A DNA stretch of 64,000 nucleotides from Pseudomonas tumuqii (GTDB taxonomy: Bacteria; Pseudomonadota; Gammaproteobacteria; Pseudomonadales; Pseudomonadaceae): NCBI RefSeq assembly GCF_013184545.1, contig NZ_JAAOJA010000011.1, positions 62,001-126,000 of the forward strand. The letters are read 5' to 3'. Below the pieces are notes generated by a model. That model made no database searches, was not told the origin of the DNA, and worked only from the letters and a program-made list of their open reading frames with translations. Each line of letters opens with the position of its first letter. Within the stretch, counting starts at the first letter, position 1. Position numbers and translations under genes: made by a program. Positions 28,493-36,903 of this stretch are shown piece by piece.

Positions 28493-30760
28493 ATGTTACT
28501 TGCCACCGATCTCGATGGAACCTTTCTTTCCGGCGATCCCGAGGATCGCCTGAGCCTCTACCAGACCATCGCCGCCCACCCGGAAATCCGCCTGGCCTAT
28601 GTCACCGGCCGCAGCCTGGAGTCGGTATTGCCACTGCTGGCCGACCCGACCCTGCCGCAGCCTGACTTCATCATTTCCGACGTCGGCGCCAGCTTTACCC
28701 ACGGCGACACCCTGCAGCCGATCCAGCCGCTGCAAAGCCTGGTCGATGCGCTCTGGCCCGGCGAAAGCCAGGTCGCCAGCGCCATCGAAGGCTTCGACCT
28801 GGAACGCCAGGACGTGCCGCAGATGCGCCGCTGCTCGTACTTCTGCACGCCCGAACAGGCTGCCAATCCGGCCCTGCTGGCCGCCGCCCAAGCGCTCGGC
28901 TGCGACCTGTTGTATTCCGCCGATCGCTACCTGGATTTCCTGCCCCAGGGCGTCAACAAGGGCAGCAGCCTGCAAGCCCTGGCCGACTGGCTGGAGCTGG
29001 ACAACGACCAGGTGCTGGCCGCTGGTGACACCCTCAACGACCTGAGCATGCTCAATGGCACCTTCAACAGTGTCTGCGTCGGCGACTCCGAAGCCGGCCT
29101 GCTGGAGGCCACCGAACAGCACTCGCGCACCCTGCATGCCAGCCGCCCGGGTTGCGGCGGGATTCTCCAGGCGTTCGCCCACTTCGGTTTCCTCGGCGAG
29201 CACGGCATCGCCGCCGAACGGCGAATCGCCGCCGCACCGGGCAAGTCGGAGCTGGTGATGGTCTACCACCGCCTGCCCTATGAAGAGCACCGGGTCGACG
29301 GCAAACTGCAACGCCGCCGGCCGACCTCGCCGAACGGCATCATCCCGACCCTGCTGAGCTTCTTCGGCGACGGCCGCCCCGGTTCCTGGGTCGCCTGGGC
29401 CGTGCATGAGGAAGCCGATGAAAGCTTCGACATCCACACCAGCGTGGACGCCGAGCGCTACCCCAAGCTCAAGGCCGCGCGGGTCAAGCTGAGCAAGGAA
29501 GAGGTCGACATCTTCTACAAGCGCTTCTCCAAGGAAGCCTTCTGGCCGACCCTGCATACCTTCTGGGAGCGCGCCACCTTCAACGAAGACGACTGGCAGG
29601 TGTTCCTCAAGGTCAACCGCGCCTTCGCCGAGCGCACCGCCCTGGAAGCCGCCGAAGGTGCCATCGTCTGGCTGCATGACTACAACCTGTGGATGGTGCC
29701 CGGTTATCTGCGCGAGTTGCGCCCGGACCTGCGCATCGCCTTCTTCCACCACACCTACTTCCCCTCGGCGGATGTGTTCAACGTGCTGCCGTGGCGCAAG
29801 CAGATCATCGGCAGCCTGCTGCAATGCGACTACATCGGCTTTCACATCCCGCGCCAGGTGGAAAACTTCGTCGACGTCGCACGCGGCGTGACCCCGCTGC
29901 AGACCGTCAGCCGGCAGAACTGTGCGCCGCGCTTCATCACCTATGGCTGCGCCGTGGGCCTGGAGCGCATGACCACCGCGGTGGACACCGGTAGCCGGAT
30001 CGTCAAACTCGGCGCCCACCCGGTCGGCCTGGATATCGGCCGGATCAGCAGCGCCCTGGCCCAGCCGAAGATCCAGGAGCAGATGGCCAACCTGCGCAAG
30101 GAACTCAGCGGGCTGAAACTGATTCTTTCGGTCGAGCGTCTCGACTACACCAAGGGCATCCTGGAAAAACTCCAGGCCTTCGAGCGTCTGCTGGCGGACA
30201 ACCCGGAACTGCTGGGCAAGATCACCCTGGTCAGCATCTGCGTCCCAGCCGCACGCGAGATGACCATCTATGACGAACTGCAAGCGCAGATCGAACAGGC
30301 TGTCGGCCGTATCAACGGGCGCTTCGCCCACATTGGCTGGACCCCGGTGCAGTTCTTCTTCCGCAGCTTCCCGTTCGAGCAGGTGGTGGCCTGGTATGCG
30401 ATGGCCGACGTGATGTGGATCACTCCGCTGCGCGACGGTCTCAACCTGGTGGCCAAGGAGTTCGTCGCCGTCCAGGGCCTGCTCGAAGGCCATGGTGTGC
30501 TGGTTCTCTCGGAGTTCGCCGGCGCCGCCGCCGAACTCAAGGGCGCGCTGCTGACCAACCCGCACGACACCGCGGACCTGGCCAGCACCTGCTACCTGGC
30601 GCTGAACATGCCCCAGGCCGAAGCCCAGGCACGCCTGCGCGAACTGTTCGACATCGTCAACTACAACGACATCCGCCGCTGGGGCGACGAATTCCTCGCC
30701 GGCGTAGCCGAGCCGGAGCCGGAACAACAGGCGCAAGCAACGCTGACCCTGGTCAGCTAA
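28493..30760 (+). CDS. ggpPS: Glucosylglycerol-phosphate phosphatase/synthase fusion
   Basis: Bifunctional enzyme of 755 residues for the compatible solute glucosylglycerol. Residues about 1-235 are a HAD phosphatase (nucleophile motif DLDGT at 6-10, VTGRS, K in VNKGSSLQALADWL, and AAGDTLNDLSML). Residues about 250-735 are a GT20 synthase related to trehalose-phosphate synthase (WLHDYNLWMVPGYLRELRPDLRI in part, FFHHTYFPSADVF, SVERLDYTKGILEKLQAFE, and TPLRDGLNLVAKEFVAVQ). The phosphatase-first fusion is the arrangement known from Pseudomonas GgpPS, not the order of OtsA/OtsB fusions. A trehalose-type product cannot be excluded from sequence alone. AAGGAG precedes the ATG. Confidence 0.85.
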   Translation: MLLATDLDGTFLSGDPEDRLSLYQTIAAHPEIRLAYVTGRSLESVLPLLADPTLPQPDFIISDVGASFTHGDTLQPIQPLQSLVDALWPGESQVASAIEGFDLERQDVPQMRRCSYFCTPEQAANPALLAAAQALGCDLLYSADRYLDFLPQGVNKGSSLQALADWLELDNDQVLAAGDTLNDLSMLNGTFNSVCVGDSEAGLLEATEQHSRTLHASRPGCGGILQAFAHFGFLGEHGIAAERRIAAAPGKSELVMVYHRLPYEEHRVDGKLQRRRPTSPNGIIPTLLSFFGDGRPGSWVAWAVHEEADESFDIHTSVDAERYPKLKAARVKLSKEEVDIFYKRFSKEAFWPTLHTFWERATFNEDDWQVFLKVNRAFAERTALEAAEGAIVWLHDYNLWMVPGYLRELRPDLRIAFFHHTYFPSADVFNVLPWRKQIIGSLLQCDYIGFHIPRQVENFVDVARGVTPLQTVSRQNCAPRFITYGCAVGLERMTTAVDTGSRIVKLGAHPVGLDIGRISSALAQPKIQEQMANLRKELSGLKLILSVERLDYTKGILEKLQAFERLLADNPELLGKITLVSICVPAAREMTIYDELQAQIEQAVGRINGRFAHIGWTPVQFFFRSFPFEQVVAWYAMADVMWITPLRDGLNLVAKEFVAVQGLLEGHGVLVLSEFAGAAAELKGALLTNPHDTADLASTCYLALNMPQAEAQARLRELFDIVNYNDIRRWGDEFLAGVAEPEPEQQAQATLTLVS

Positions 30761-30806
30761 AGCGAACGCTGTAAAGCGCTTGCTGGTCCAGTATCGGGGT
30801 ATCCAC

Positions 30807-30861
30807 GGTGCGCACGGCGCACCCTACGGGTATTCGGTCCGTAGGGTGCGCCGTGCGCACC
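30807..30861. repeat. REP element (GTGCGC family), pair
   Basis: GGTGCGCACGGCGCACCCTA and its exact reverse complement with two further pairs, around a 9-base loop; about 23-bp perfect arms. It lies between the convergent ggpPS and the VOC gene. Confidence 0.85.
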
Positions 30862-30876
30862 AATGTGCCAGCAAAC

Positions 30877-31296
30877 TCAACCCATCTGGCTGTCCACCGC
30901 GCAGTTGATCATCCAGGACACACCGAAACGGTCGGTGAGCATGGCGAAGCGCGTGGCCCAGAAGGTCTGTTGCAGTTCCATCTGCACCGAACCCTGGGCA
31001 GACAATGCAGCGTACAGGCGCTCGGCTTCGGGCACGTTGTCCACCTGCAGCGAGATCGAACAGCCCTTGATGCCCTCGTACGGAGACTGCGGCAGGGTGT
31101 CGGAGGCCATCAGCAACTGGTCACCCACCGTCAGGCAGACATGCATGATGCGCTGCTGGAACTCCGCCGGAACCCCCATATCCTCAGGGCTGTCGGCGTA
31201 GCGCATCATCTCCAGGGTGCCACCCAGGCACTCGGCGTAGAAGTTGAACGCGGCCTCGCACTGGCCGTCGAACATCAGGTAGGCATGGATCTTCAT
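30877..31296 (-). CDS. VOC-superfamily (PhnB/glyoxalase-like) protein
   Basis: Small protein of 139 residues, PhnB-like branch of the vicinal-oxygen-chelate fold. The sequence MKIHAYLMFDGQCEAAFNFYAECLGG starts a typical first beta-alpha-beta unit (quoted in part), with VCLTVGDQLLMASD and the second repeat SISLQVDNVPEAERLYAALS and DRFGVSWMINC. Start is the ATG at 31296 with GAGGAG upstream. Substrate unknown. It follows the YciI-like gene by 11 bases; such pairs (YciI/DGPF plus VOC) are common and sometimes accompany ECF sigma factors, none of which is visible here. Confidence 0.85.
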   Translation of the reverse strand: MKIHAYLMFDGQCEAAFNFYAECLGGTLEMMRYADSPEDMGVPAEFQQRIMHVCLTVGDQLLMASDTLPQSPYEGIKGCSISLQVDNVPEAERLYAALSAQGSVQMELQQTFWATRFAMLTDRFGVSWMINCAVDSQMG

Positions 31297-31307
31297 AAGA
31301 ACTCTCC

Positions 31308-31733
31308 TCATTCGTGAAGGTCGATGCGCGCGCGAAGACGGGCTTCCTGCTCGCGCAACTCGGGGGTGAATTCGGCGCCAAAATCTTCGGCTTCGAAGAT
31401 CTGACGAATCTCGATCTCCGACTCACCTGGCATCGGATTGGGACAGCGCTTGACCCAGTCGATGCACTCTTGCAATGAAGCTACTTGGAAGATCCAGAAA
31501 CCGGCGATCAGTTCCTTGGTCTCGATGAAAGGGCCATCGGTCACGCTGCGCTGGTTGCCGGAGAACTTCACTCGCACGCCCTTGGCGCTGGGGTGCAGAC
31601 CCTCGCCGGCGAGCATCACGCCGGCCTCGACCAGTTCTTCGTTGTAGCGACCCATGGCCGCCAGCAGCTCCTCACTGGGCATCACCCCGGCTTCGGAATC
31701 TGCGGTTGCCTTGACTATCACCATAAAACGCAT
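31308..31733 (-). CDS. YciI-like (DGPF domain) protein
   Basis: Protein of 141 residues with the YciI-related ferredoxin-like fold. MRFMVIVKATADSEAG starts the first strand and the namesake motif is VTDGPFIETKELIAGFWIF. Start ATG at 31733 has GAGGAGATACGACG upstream; an in-frame extension to 31790 is unlikely. It is co-directional and nearly adjacent with the VOC gene, so the two form an operon. The function is not known. Confidence 0.85.
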   Translation of the reverse strand: MRFMVIVKATADSEAGVMPSEELLAAMGRYNEELVEAGVMLAGEGLHPSAKGVRVKFSGNQRSVTDGPFIETKELIAGFWIFQVASLQECIDWVKRCPNPMPGESEIEIRQIFEAEDFGAEFTPELREQEARLRARIDLHE

Positions 31734-31874
31734 CGTCGTATCTCCTCGCAGGGACAAAGCCACGCGACCAGTGGCGTGGCGTCTGCCCATTAGTCGAACG
31801 CCGCATGCGCGAATCGACAGACTGCAGCGACTTTTTTTGCCCCACCACTTTGCTTGCCGGGGCCTGGCGCGCCT

Positions 31875-33977
31875 TCAGCCGGACTTCTTGAGGATGGCCG
31901 CGGCAATATGCGCCGGAGCCTCGGCGTAACGGGCAAACTCCATGGAAAAACTGGCACGTCCCTGGGACATCGAACGCACGTCGGTGGCGTAGCCAAACAT
32001 CTCGCCCAGCGGCACTTCGGCGCGCACGATGCGCCCCGTCACGGCTTCCTCGGTGCCATGGATCAGGCCGCGGCGGCGATTGAGGTCGCCCATGATGTCG
32101 CCCATATATTCCTCGGGCGTGACCACCTCGAGGCGCATCACCGGCTCCAGCAGCACCGCCCCGCCCTGCTGCGCCAACTGCCGGGTGGCCGTCGAGGCGG
32201 CAATCTTGTAGGCCAGCTCGCTGGAATCGACGTCATGGGTGGAGCCGTCGAACACCGCGGCCTTGAGCCCGAGCAACGGATAACCGGCGAGCACGCCGTT
32301 CTTCATCTGTTCCTCGATGCCTTTCTGGATCGCCGGAATGTATTCGCGCGGGATCACCCCGCCGACGATCTCGTTGCTGAACTGCAGCCCCTCCTGGCCC
32401 TCGTCGGCCGGTGCGAAGCGGATCCAGCAGTGGCCATACTGGCCGTGCCCGCCGGTCTGGCGGACGAACTTGCCCTCGATCTCGCAGGTATTGCGGATGG
32501 TCTCGCGATAGGCCACCTGCGGCTTGCCGGTGTTGGCCTCGACGCCGAACTCGCGGCGCAGGCGGTCGACGATGATGTCCAAGTGCAACTCGCCCATGCC
32601 GGAGATGATGGTCTGGGTGGTTTCCTCATCGGTGCGCACCCGGAACGAAGGATCTTCCTGGGCCAGCCGGCTCAGGGCGACGCCCATCTTCTCCTGATCG
32701 GCCTTGGTCTTGGGCTCCACGGCGATGGAGATCACCGGCTCGGGAAAATCCATGCGTTCGAGCACGATCGGTTTGTTCAGGTCGCACAGGGTGTCGCCGG
32801 TGGTGACATCCTTGATGCCGATCAGCGCGGCAATGTCGCCGGCGCGCACCTCCTTGATCTCGGCGCGGTGATTGGCGTGCATCTGCACCATGCGCCCGAC
32901 CCGTTCCTTCTTGCCCTTGACCGAGTTGAGCACCGCATCGCCGGAGTTGAGCACCCCGGAATACACGCGAATAAAGGTCAGGGTGCCGACGAAAGGATCG
33001 CTGGCGATCTTGAACGCCAGCGCCGCGAACGGCTCGTCGTCATCGGCGTGGCGCTCGTCTTCGCGCTCCGGGTAGTCCGGGTGGGTGCCGCGGATCGCGG
33101 GAATCTCGGTGGGCGCCGGCAGCAGTTCGACCACCGCATCGAGCACCAGCGGCACACCCTTGTTCTTGAACGAGGAGCCGCACACCGCCGGCACCACCTC
33201 GCAGGACAGGGTACGCAGGCGCAGGCCAGTCTTGATCTCGTCCTCCGACAGTTCGCCACCCTCCAGGTACTTGTTGAGCAGCTCTTCGCTGGCCTCGGCG
33301 GCGACCTCGAGCAGATTGGCGCGCCAGTGTTGCGCCTGCTCCAGCAGCTCGGGCGGAATCTCCTCTTCGCGCCCACTCATGCCCTGATCCTCGGCGCTCC
33401 AGTAGATGGCCTTCATGCGGATCAGGTCGATCTGTCCGCGGAAGTCCTCCTCCTGGCCGATCGGCAACTGGATCGGCACCGGCGTATGGCCCAGGCGCTG
33501 CTTGATCTGCCCGACCACGCGGAGGAAGTCGGCGCCGGCGCGGTCCATCTTGTTGACGTAGGCGATGCGCGGCACCTGGTACTTGTCGGCCTGCCGCCAG
33601 ACCGTCTCCGATTGCGGCTCGACCCCGTCGGCGCCGCTGAACACCACCACCGCGCCGTCCAGCACGCGCAACGAACGTTCCACCTCGATGGTGAAGTCGA
33701 CGTGGCCGGGGGTGTCGATGATGTTGATCCGGTACTTGTCCAGTTGCTTGCGCGAGCCGGTCCAGAACGCCGTGGTCGCCGCCGAGGTGATGGTGATGCC
33801 ACGTTCCTGCTCCTGCACCATCCAGTCCATGGTCGCGGCGCCGTCATGCACCTCGCCCATCTTGTAGTTGACCCCGGTGTAGAACAGGATCCGCTCGGTA
33901 GTGGTGGTCTTGCCGGCATCCACGTGCGCCACTATGCCGATATTGCGGTAATGGCTGATGGATGTAGTGCGAGCCAT
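31875..33977 (-). CDS. fusA2: Elongation factor G, second copy (FusA2-like)
   Basis: Translational GTPase of 700 residues with all five EF-G domains. G1 is AHVDAGKTT (17-25), G2 lies in [15 protein letters not shown]3 is DTPGHVDF and G4 is NKMD. It is not linked to rpsL, rpsG or tuf, so it is the additional EF-G found in many pseudomonads (FusA2 in P. aeruginosa, from memory) rather than the str-operon gene. Such paralogues may specialise in translocation or ribosome recycling; sequence alone does not decide. Start ATG has GGAGGTAA upstream. Confidence 0.93.
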   Translation of the reverse strand: MARTTSISHYRNIGIVAHVDAGKTTTTERILFYTGVNYKMGEVHDGAATMDWMVQEQERGITITSAATTAFWTGSRKQLDKYRINIIDTPGHVDFTIEVERSLRVLDGAVVVFSGADGVEPQSETVWRQADKYQVPRIAYVNKMDRAGADFLRVVGQIKQRLGHTPVPIQLPIGQEEDFRGQIDLIRMKAIYWSAEDQGMSGREEEIPPELLEQAQHWRANLLEVAAEASEELLNKYLEGGELSEDEIKTGLRLRTLSCEVVPAVCGSSFKNKGVPLVLDAVVELLPAPTEIPAIRGTHPDYPEREDERHADDDEPFAALAFKIASDPFVGTLTFIRVYSGVLNSGDAVLNSVKGKKERVGRMVQMHANHRAEIKEVRAGDIAALIGIKDVTTGDTLCDLNKPIVLERMDFPEPVISIAVEPKTKADQEKMGVALSRLAQEDPSFRVRTDEETTQTIISGMGELHLDIIVDRLRREFGVEANTGKPQVAYRETIRNTCEIEGKFVRQTGGHGQYGHCWIRFAPADEGQEGLQFSNEIVGGVIPREYIPAIQKGIEEQMKNGVLAGYPLLGLKAAVFDGSTHDVDSSELAYKIAASTATRQLAQQGGAVLLEPVMRLEVVTPEEYMGDIMGDLNRRRGLIHGTEEAVTGRIVRAEVPLGEMFGYATDVRSMSQGRASFSMEFARYAEAPAHIAAAILKKSG

Positions 33978-34151
33978 GACGATTACCTCCAGGACTGGCT
34001 AAGCGATGCGCAGGAAGTCGGACTGCGAGGAGCGGCGCAACAACCGCCGCCCACATCTGAACGCTAGCACCCCTGCCAACCTCTGCAGACGCGATGCAGC
34101 GCCGCCTATCGGGAGAGCCGCCAGGACGTCGGCAAACCAGCCCGTCCCCGC

Positions 34152-34487
34152 CTAATAACCGGCACCGCCAGAGGAACGCCGCGGTTTCCCGTACTTCTTG
34201 CTCAAGCCGGGCGGCAACTGCTTGCGCCCCTGGTTCCAGCCGCCATCATGTCGGTCGGACCAGTACCAGCCATCATGATCGTGCCAGCGGTAATAGATCC
34301 GATCCCGGTAATACAGATGCGGCCAGCCGAGTACGACAAAGACGTCGAGATCGGGATCCCAGCGCCACTCGACCTGGGGCGGCGGTGCATACGGCGGAGC
34401 CGCGTACCCGCGATCCCCATCGACGTGCAGGGTGCAGGCTGCCAGCGGCAACACCAGACCCAGGTACAACAGATAGCGCAGCTTCAT
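34152..34487 (-). CDS. Small Tyr/Trp-rich lipoprotein, paralogue of the repeat lipoprotein
   Basis: 111 residues from the ATG at 34487. The lipobox LAAC gives C18, the same position as in the paralogue at 13124-13915. Shared features are WRWDPDLDVFVVLGWPHLYYRDRIYYRW (compare WRWDPGLSVYVSLGHADLYFGDRYYYRW; strings quoted in parts here for comparison), DGWYWSDRHDGGW and LPPGLSKKYGKP. The protein ends soon after this region, without the 14-residue repeats. It is probably an envelope lipoprotein of unknown function. It lies downstream of nothing obvious and is read toward fusA2, with 174 bases between. Confidence 0.78.
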   Translation of the reverse strand: MKLRYLLYLGLVLPLAACTLHVDGDRGYAAPPYAPPPQVEWRWDPDLDVFVVLGWPHLYYRDRIYYRWHDHDGWYWSDRHDGGWNQGRKQLPPGLSKKYGKPRRSSGGAGY

Positions 34488-34736
34488 CACGCAGCCCCTC
34501 TTGCAGGTTATACCTGTCAGATTAGACCCAGGCGGCCGTGGACGGTTTCCGGATGACAATGCGGGCATTGCGCACTACGCGCGGAGCGAATGGCCGAACC
34601 TGGCCTGGTGATTCGGCGAGACGGGCATAAGCTGAACATTGGGGCAGCCGCGTCGCTGGCGATTCGCAGCAGACCGTCGCGGCGCCCAGCGGAACGGGCC
34701 TCCCGCACGAGTCAGGCTCGCGATAGGAGGCAAAAG

Positions 34737-35225
34737 ATGAACACCCAGCCCGAGACATTCGAAGGCGGTTGCACCTGCCGCTTCGTACGCTATCGCCTAG
34801 TCTCACCGCCACTGATCGTGCATTGCTGTCACTGCCGCTGGTGTCAACGCGAAAGCGGCGCCGCCTTTGCACAGAACGCCCTGATCGAGGCCGACCGGGT
34901 GCAGTTGCTCGATGGCGATGTCGAGGTGATCACCACCCCCTCGCAGAGTGGCCAGGGCCAGAAGATCGCACGCTGCCCCAAATGCCACATCGCCGTGTGG
35001 AGCAACTACCACCAGGGCGGCGACGCCATCCGCTTCATTCGCGTCGGCACCCTCGACGAGCCGGACCGCTTTCCGCCCGACATCCATATCTACACCGCGT
35101 CCAAGCAACCCTGGGTCGTTATTCCGCCGGGCGCTGTGGCCGTGGCCGAGCTGTACAGCGTGCGCGAACTATGGCCCAAGGAGAGCCTTGAGCGCATGGC
35201 CCAAGCCCGGGCGCAGAAACCCTAG
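34737..35225 (+). CDS. GFA-family (glutathione-dependent formaldehyde-activating-like) protein
   Basis: Zinc-binding protein of 162 residues with the CENP-V/GFA fold. Ligands are visible as GGCTCRFVRY (C-x-C), HCCHCRWCQRESGAAF (C-x2-C-x2-C) and RCPKCHIAVWSNY (C-x2-C). Start ATG at 34737 has AGGAGG six bases upstream; an in-frame extension to 34590 has no support. GFA members were named for a disputed glutathione-formaldehyde reaction, so the function here is open. Confidence 0.88.
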   Translation: MNTQPETFEGGCTCRFVRYRLVSPPLIVHCCHCRWCQRESGAAFAQNALIEADRVQLLDGDVEVITTPSQSGQGQKIARCPKCHIAVWSNYHQGGDAIRFIRVGTLDEPDRFPPDIHIYTASKQPWVVIPPGAVAVAELYSVRELWPKESLERMAQARAQKP

Positions 35226-35878
35226 CGCCACCCGAGGTTGGCGACCGCCGCCGCGTTCAGCCCTGGGGGCGCTGCCGCTCCTGCATGCCGGCGCCCACTC
35301 GTTGTTCGACCTGCCGCCCGGTGTTCTCTGCGGCGACCAGGACACTGCCAGCGCAAAGCAATGGAGGTGAACACCCTGGTGCGACGGCATCCGCACAACG
35401 CCTTGAAATATCGATCACCACGGGCATGCAGGTGTCTGCCAGAAACCTCGACTTAACGGGCCGATGTTCCTTTGGCTTGGCTGTTTGAACGACCAATCCG
35501 CCGCAGCCCAGTTTCGCGCGGTATAACGCACGGCTCGTCGAAATAACGCGTCTGCGTTCTTGCATACGCGGGAGTCGCCTGCTTAAATCCGACCCCATGG
35601 TCTATTGGTGACCAACTAGTCACATCGATCATCTAAGCGCGCCCGCGCTGCTGCTTGCCTGCTCTGCCGCTGCCTGACCGAACCGGAGGGATCCCATGCT
35701 TCGCCACACGGAAATCGCCCCGATAAATCTTTGCAACTAATTGAGCATAAACAAGTCGTTTATTCGTTCGTCTGGTATTTGAGTATCAGGTCCAGGCGTT
35801 CCGCTGTCTGCTATATGGCCCGGCGACCAGCCGCTCAGGCTGTCCGCTGAGCCCAACTTGTGCCAGGAGGCTAACGAC
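35226..35878. other. Long spacer upstream of phaG
   Basis: No gene recognised. It contains a GTGAC-N6-GTCAC dyad (35608-35623) and a tiny frame at 35696-35740 (14 codons, MLRHTEIAPINLCN) with a strong GGAGGG site, which might be a leader peptide. An AT-rich stretch at 35725-35775 is a likely promoter area for phaG. Confidence 0.4.
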
Positions 35879-36784
35879 ATGAGGCCGGAAACTGCCATCG
35901 TCGAGATTCACAGTAAGTACAGGGTCTATACCGAACGCTACCTCAACGCCGCCGCTGACAAGACCATCATCCTGGTCAACGGCTCGCTCGCAACCATCGC
36001 ATCCTTCGCCCAAACGCTGCGTTACCTGCAACCGCGCTTCAATGTGGTGCTCTACGACCAGCCCTACGCCGGCCAGTCGAGACTGCACAATCGCCACGAC
36101 CAGCCGATCCGCAAGGAAGACGAGGCCGAGATACTCCTGGAGTTGATCGAACACTTCCGCGCAGACCATGTGCTGTCCTTCTCCTGGGGCGGCGCGGCCA
36201 CGCTGCTGGCACTGGCCCAGCGGCCGCGCCGGATCGAGAAGGCCGTGATCGGTTCATTCGCGGCGCGGATCAATCGGCCGATGCGCGACTATCTGGAGCG
36301 CGGCCTGGACCTGCTCATGGCCCGCGACCGCTTCAACGTCGGCCACCTGATCAACGACACCATCGGCAAGCACCTGCCGTCGCTGTTCAAGCGCTTCAAC
36401 TACCGCCATGTCAGCAGCCTGGCCGAGCACGAATACCTGCAGATGCACTTTCATATCCACGAGGTGCTGGCGCAGGACACCCAGTGCTACGTCGCCTGTG
36501 CCGAAGCCATCGACATCCCACTGCTGTTCGTCAACGGCGAGTGGGACGAGTACACCACGGCGGGCGACGCCCGCCTTTTCGCCGGCCATGCCCCTCAGTG
36601 CCAGTTCAGCACCATCAAGAACACCGGGCACTTCCTCGATCTGGAACACAAGGCGGCTTGGCACGACACCCAGCAGGCCTTGCTCGGCTTCCTGCAGCCG
36701 GTATCCAACCCGGCCAAGCCGAAGAGCGAGCAGCAGTCGGACAAACCATACCGCTATACCGCCAGAGAACGCATAGCCACTTGA
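35879..36784 (+). CDS. phaG: (R)-3-hydroxyacyl-ACP thioesterase/transacylase PhaG
   Basis: Alpha/beta-hydrolase of 301 residues that diverts (R)-3-hydroxyacyl groups from fatty acid synthesis toward medium-chain PHA. It matches P. putida PhaG closely from memory (MRPE start, YRVYTERYLN, INGSLAT-like LVNGSLATIASFAQTLRYL, FNVVLYDQPYAGQS, and GKHLPSLFKRFNYRHVSSL). Nucleophile S102 is in FSWGGAAT, the acid is in NGEWDEYT and His in NTGHFLDLEHK. The close relative RhlA makes rhamnolipid precursors, but the PhaG-like stretches and the adjacent phaC favour PhaG. Start ATG has CCAGGAGG upstream. Confidence 0.88.
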   Translation: MRPETAIVEIHSKYRVYTERYLNAAADKTIILVNGSLATIASFAQTLRYLQPRFNVVLYDQPYAGQSRLHNRHDQPIRKEDEAEILLELIEHFRADHVLSFSWGGAATLLALAQRPRRIEKAVIGSFAARINRPMRDYLERGLDLLMARDRFNVGHLINDTIGKHLPSLFKRFNYRHVSSLAEHEYLQMHFHIHEVLAQDTQCYVACAEAIDIPLLFVNGEWDEYTTAGDARLFAGHAPQCQFSTIKNTGHFLDLEHKAAWHDTQQALLGFLQPVSNPAKPKSEQQSDKPYRYTARERIAT

Positions 36785-36903
36785 CCATTAACCGGAGCCT
36801 GTCTACGGCTTACTGCTTCGCGACGATTTGGCTGCAACAGTGCGCCGTGCTGGCAGCCCTTTCTGTTCGGCTCTATGCCAATGACAACGGAGTGTAATTT
36901 TCA

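Noticed and set aside
28496-30736. A 746-codon minus-strand frame opposite ggpPS
   Set aside because: Shadow of the GgpPS gene, whose HAD and GT20 motifs are unmistakable on the plus strand.
31854-34067. A 737-codon open frame on the plus strand opposite fusA2
   Set aside because: It mirrors the whole EF-G gene, which has every conserved motif on the minus strand; high GC content leaves antisense frames open. No ribosome site or family likeness.
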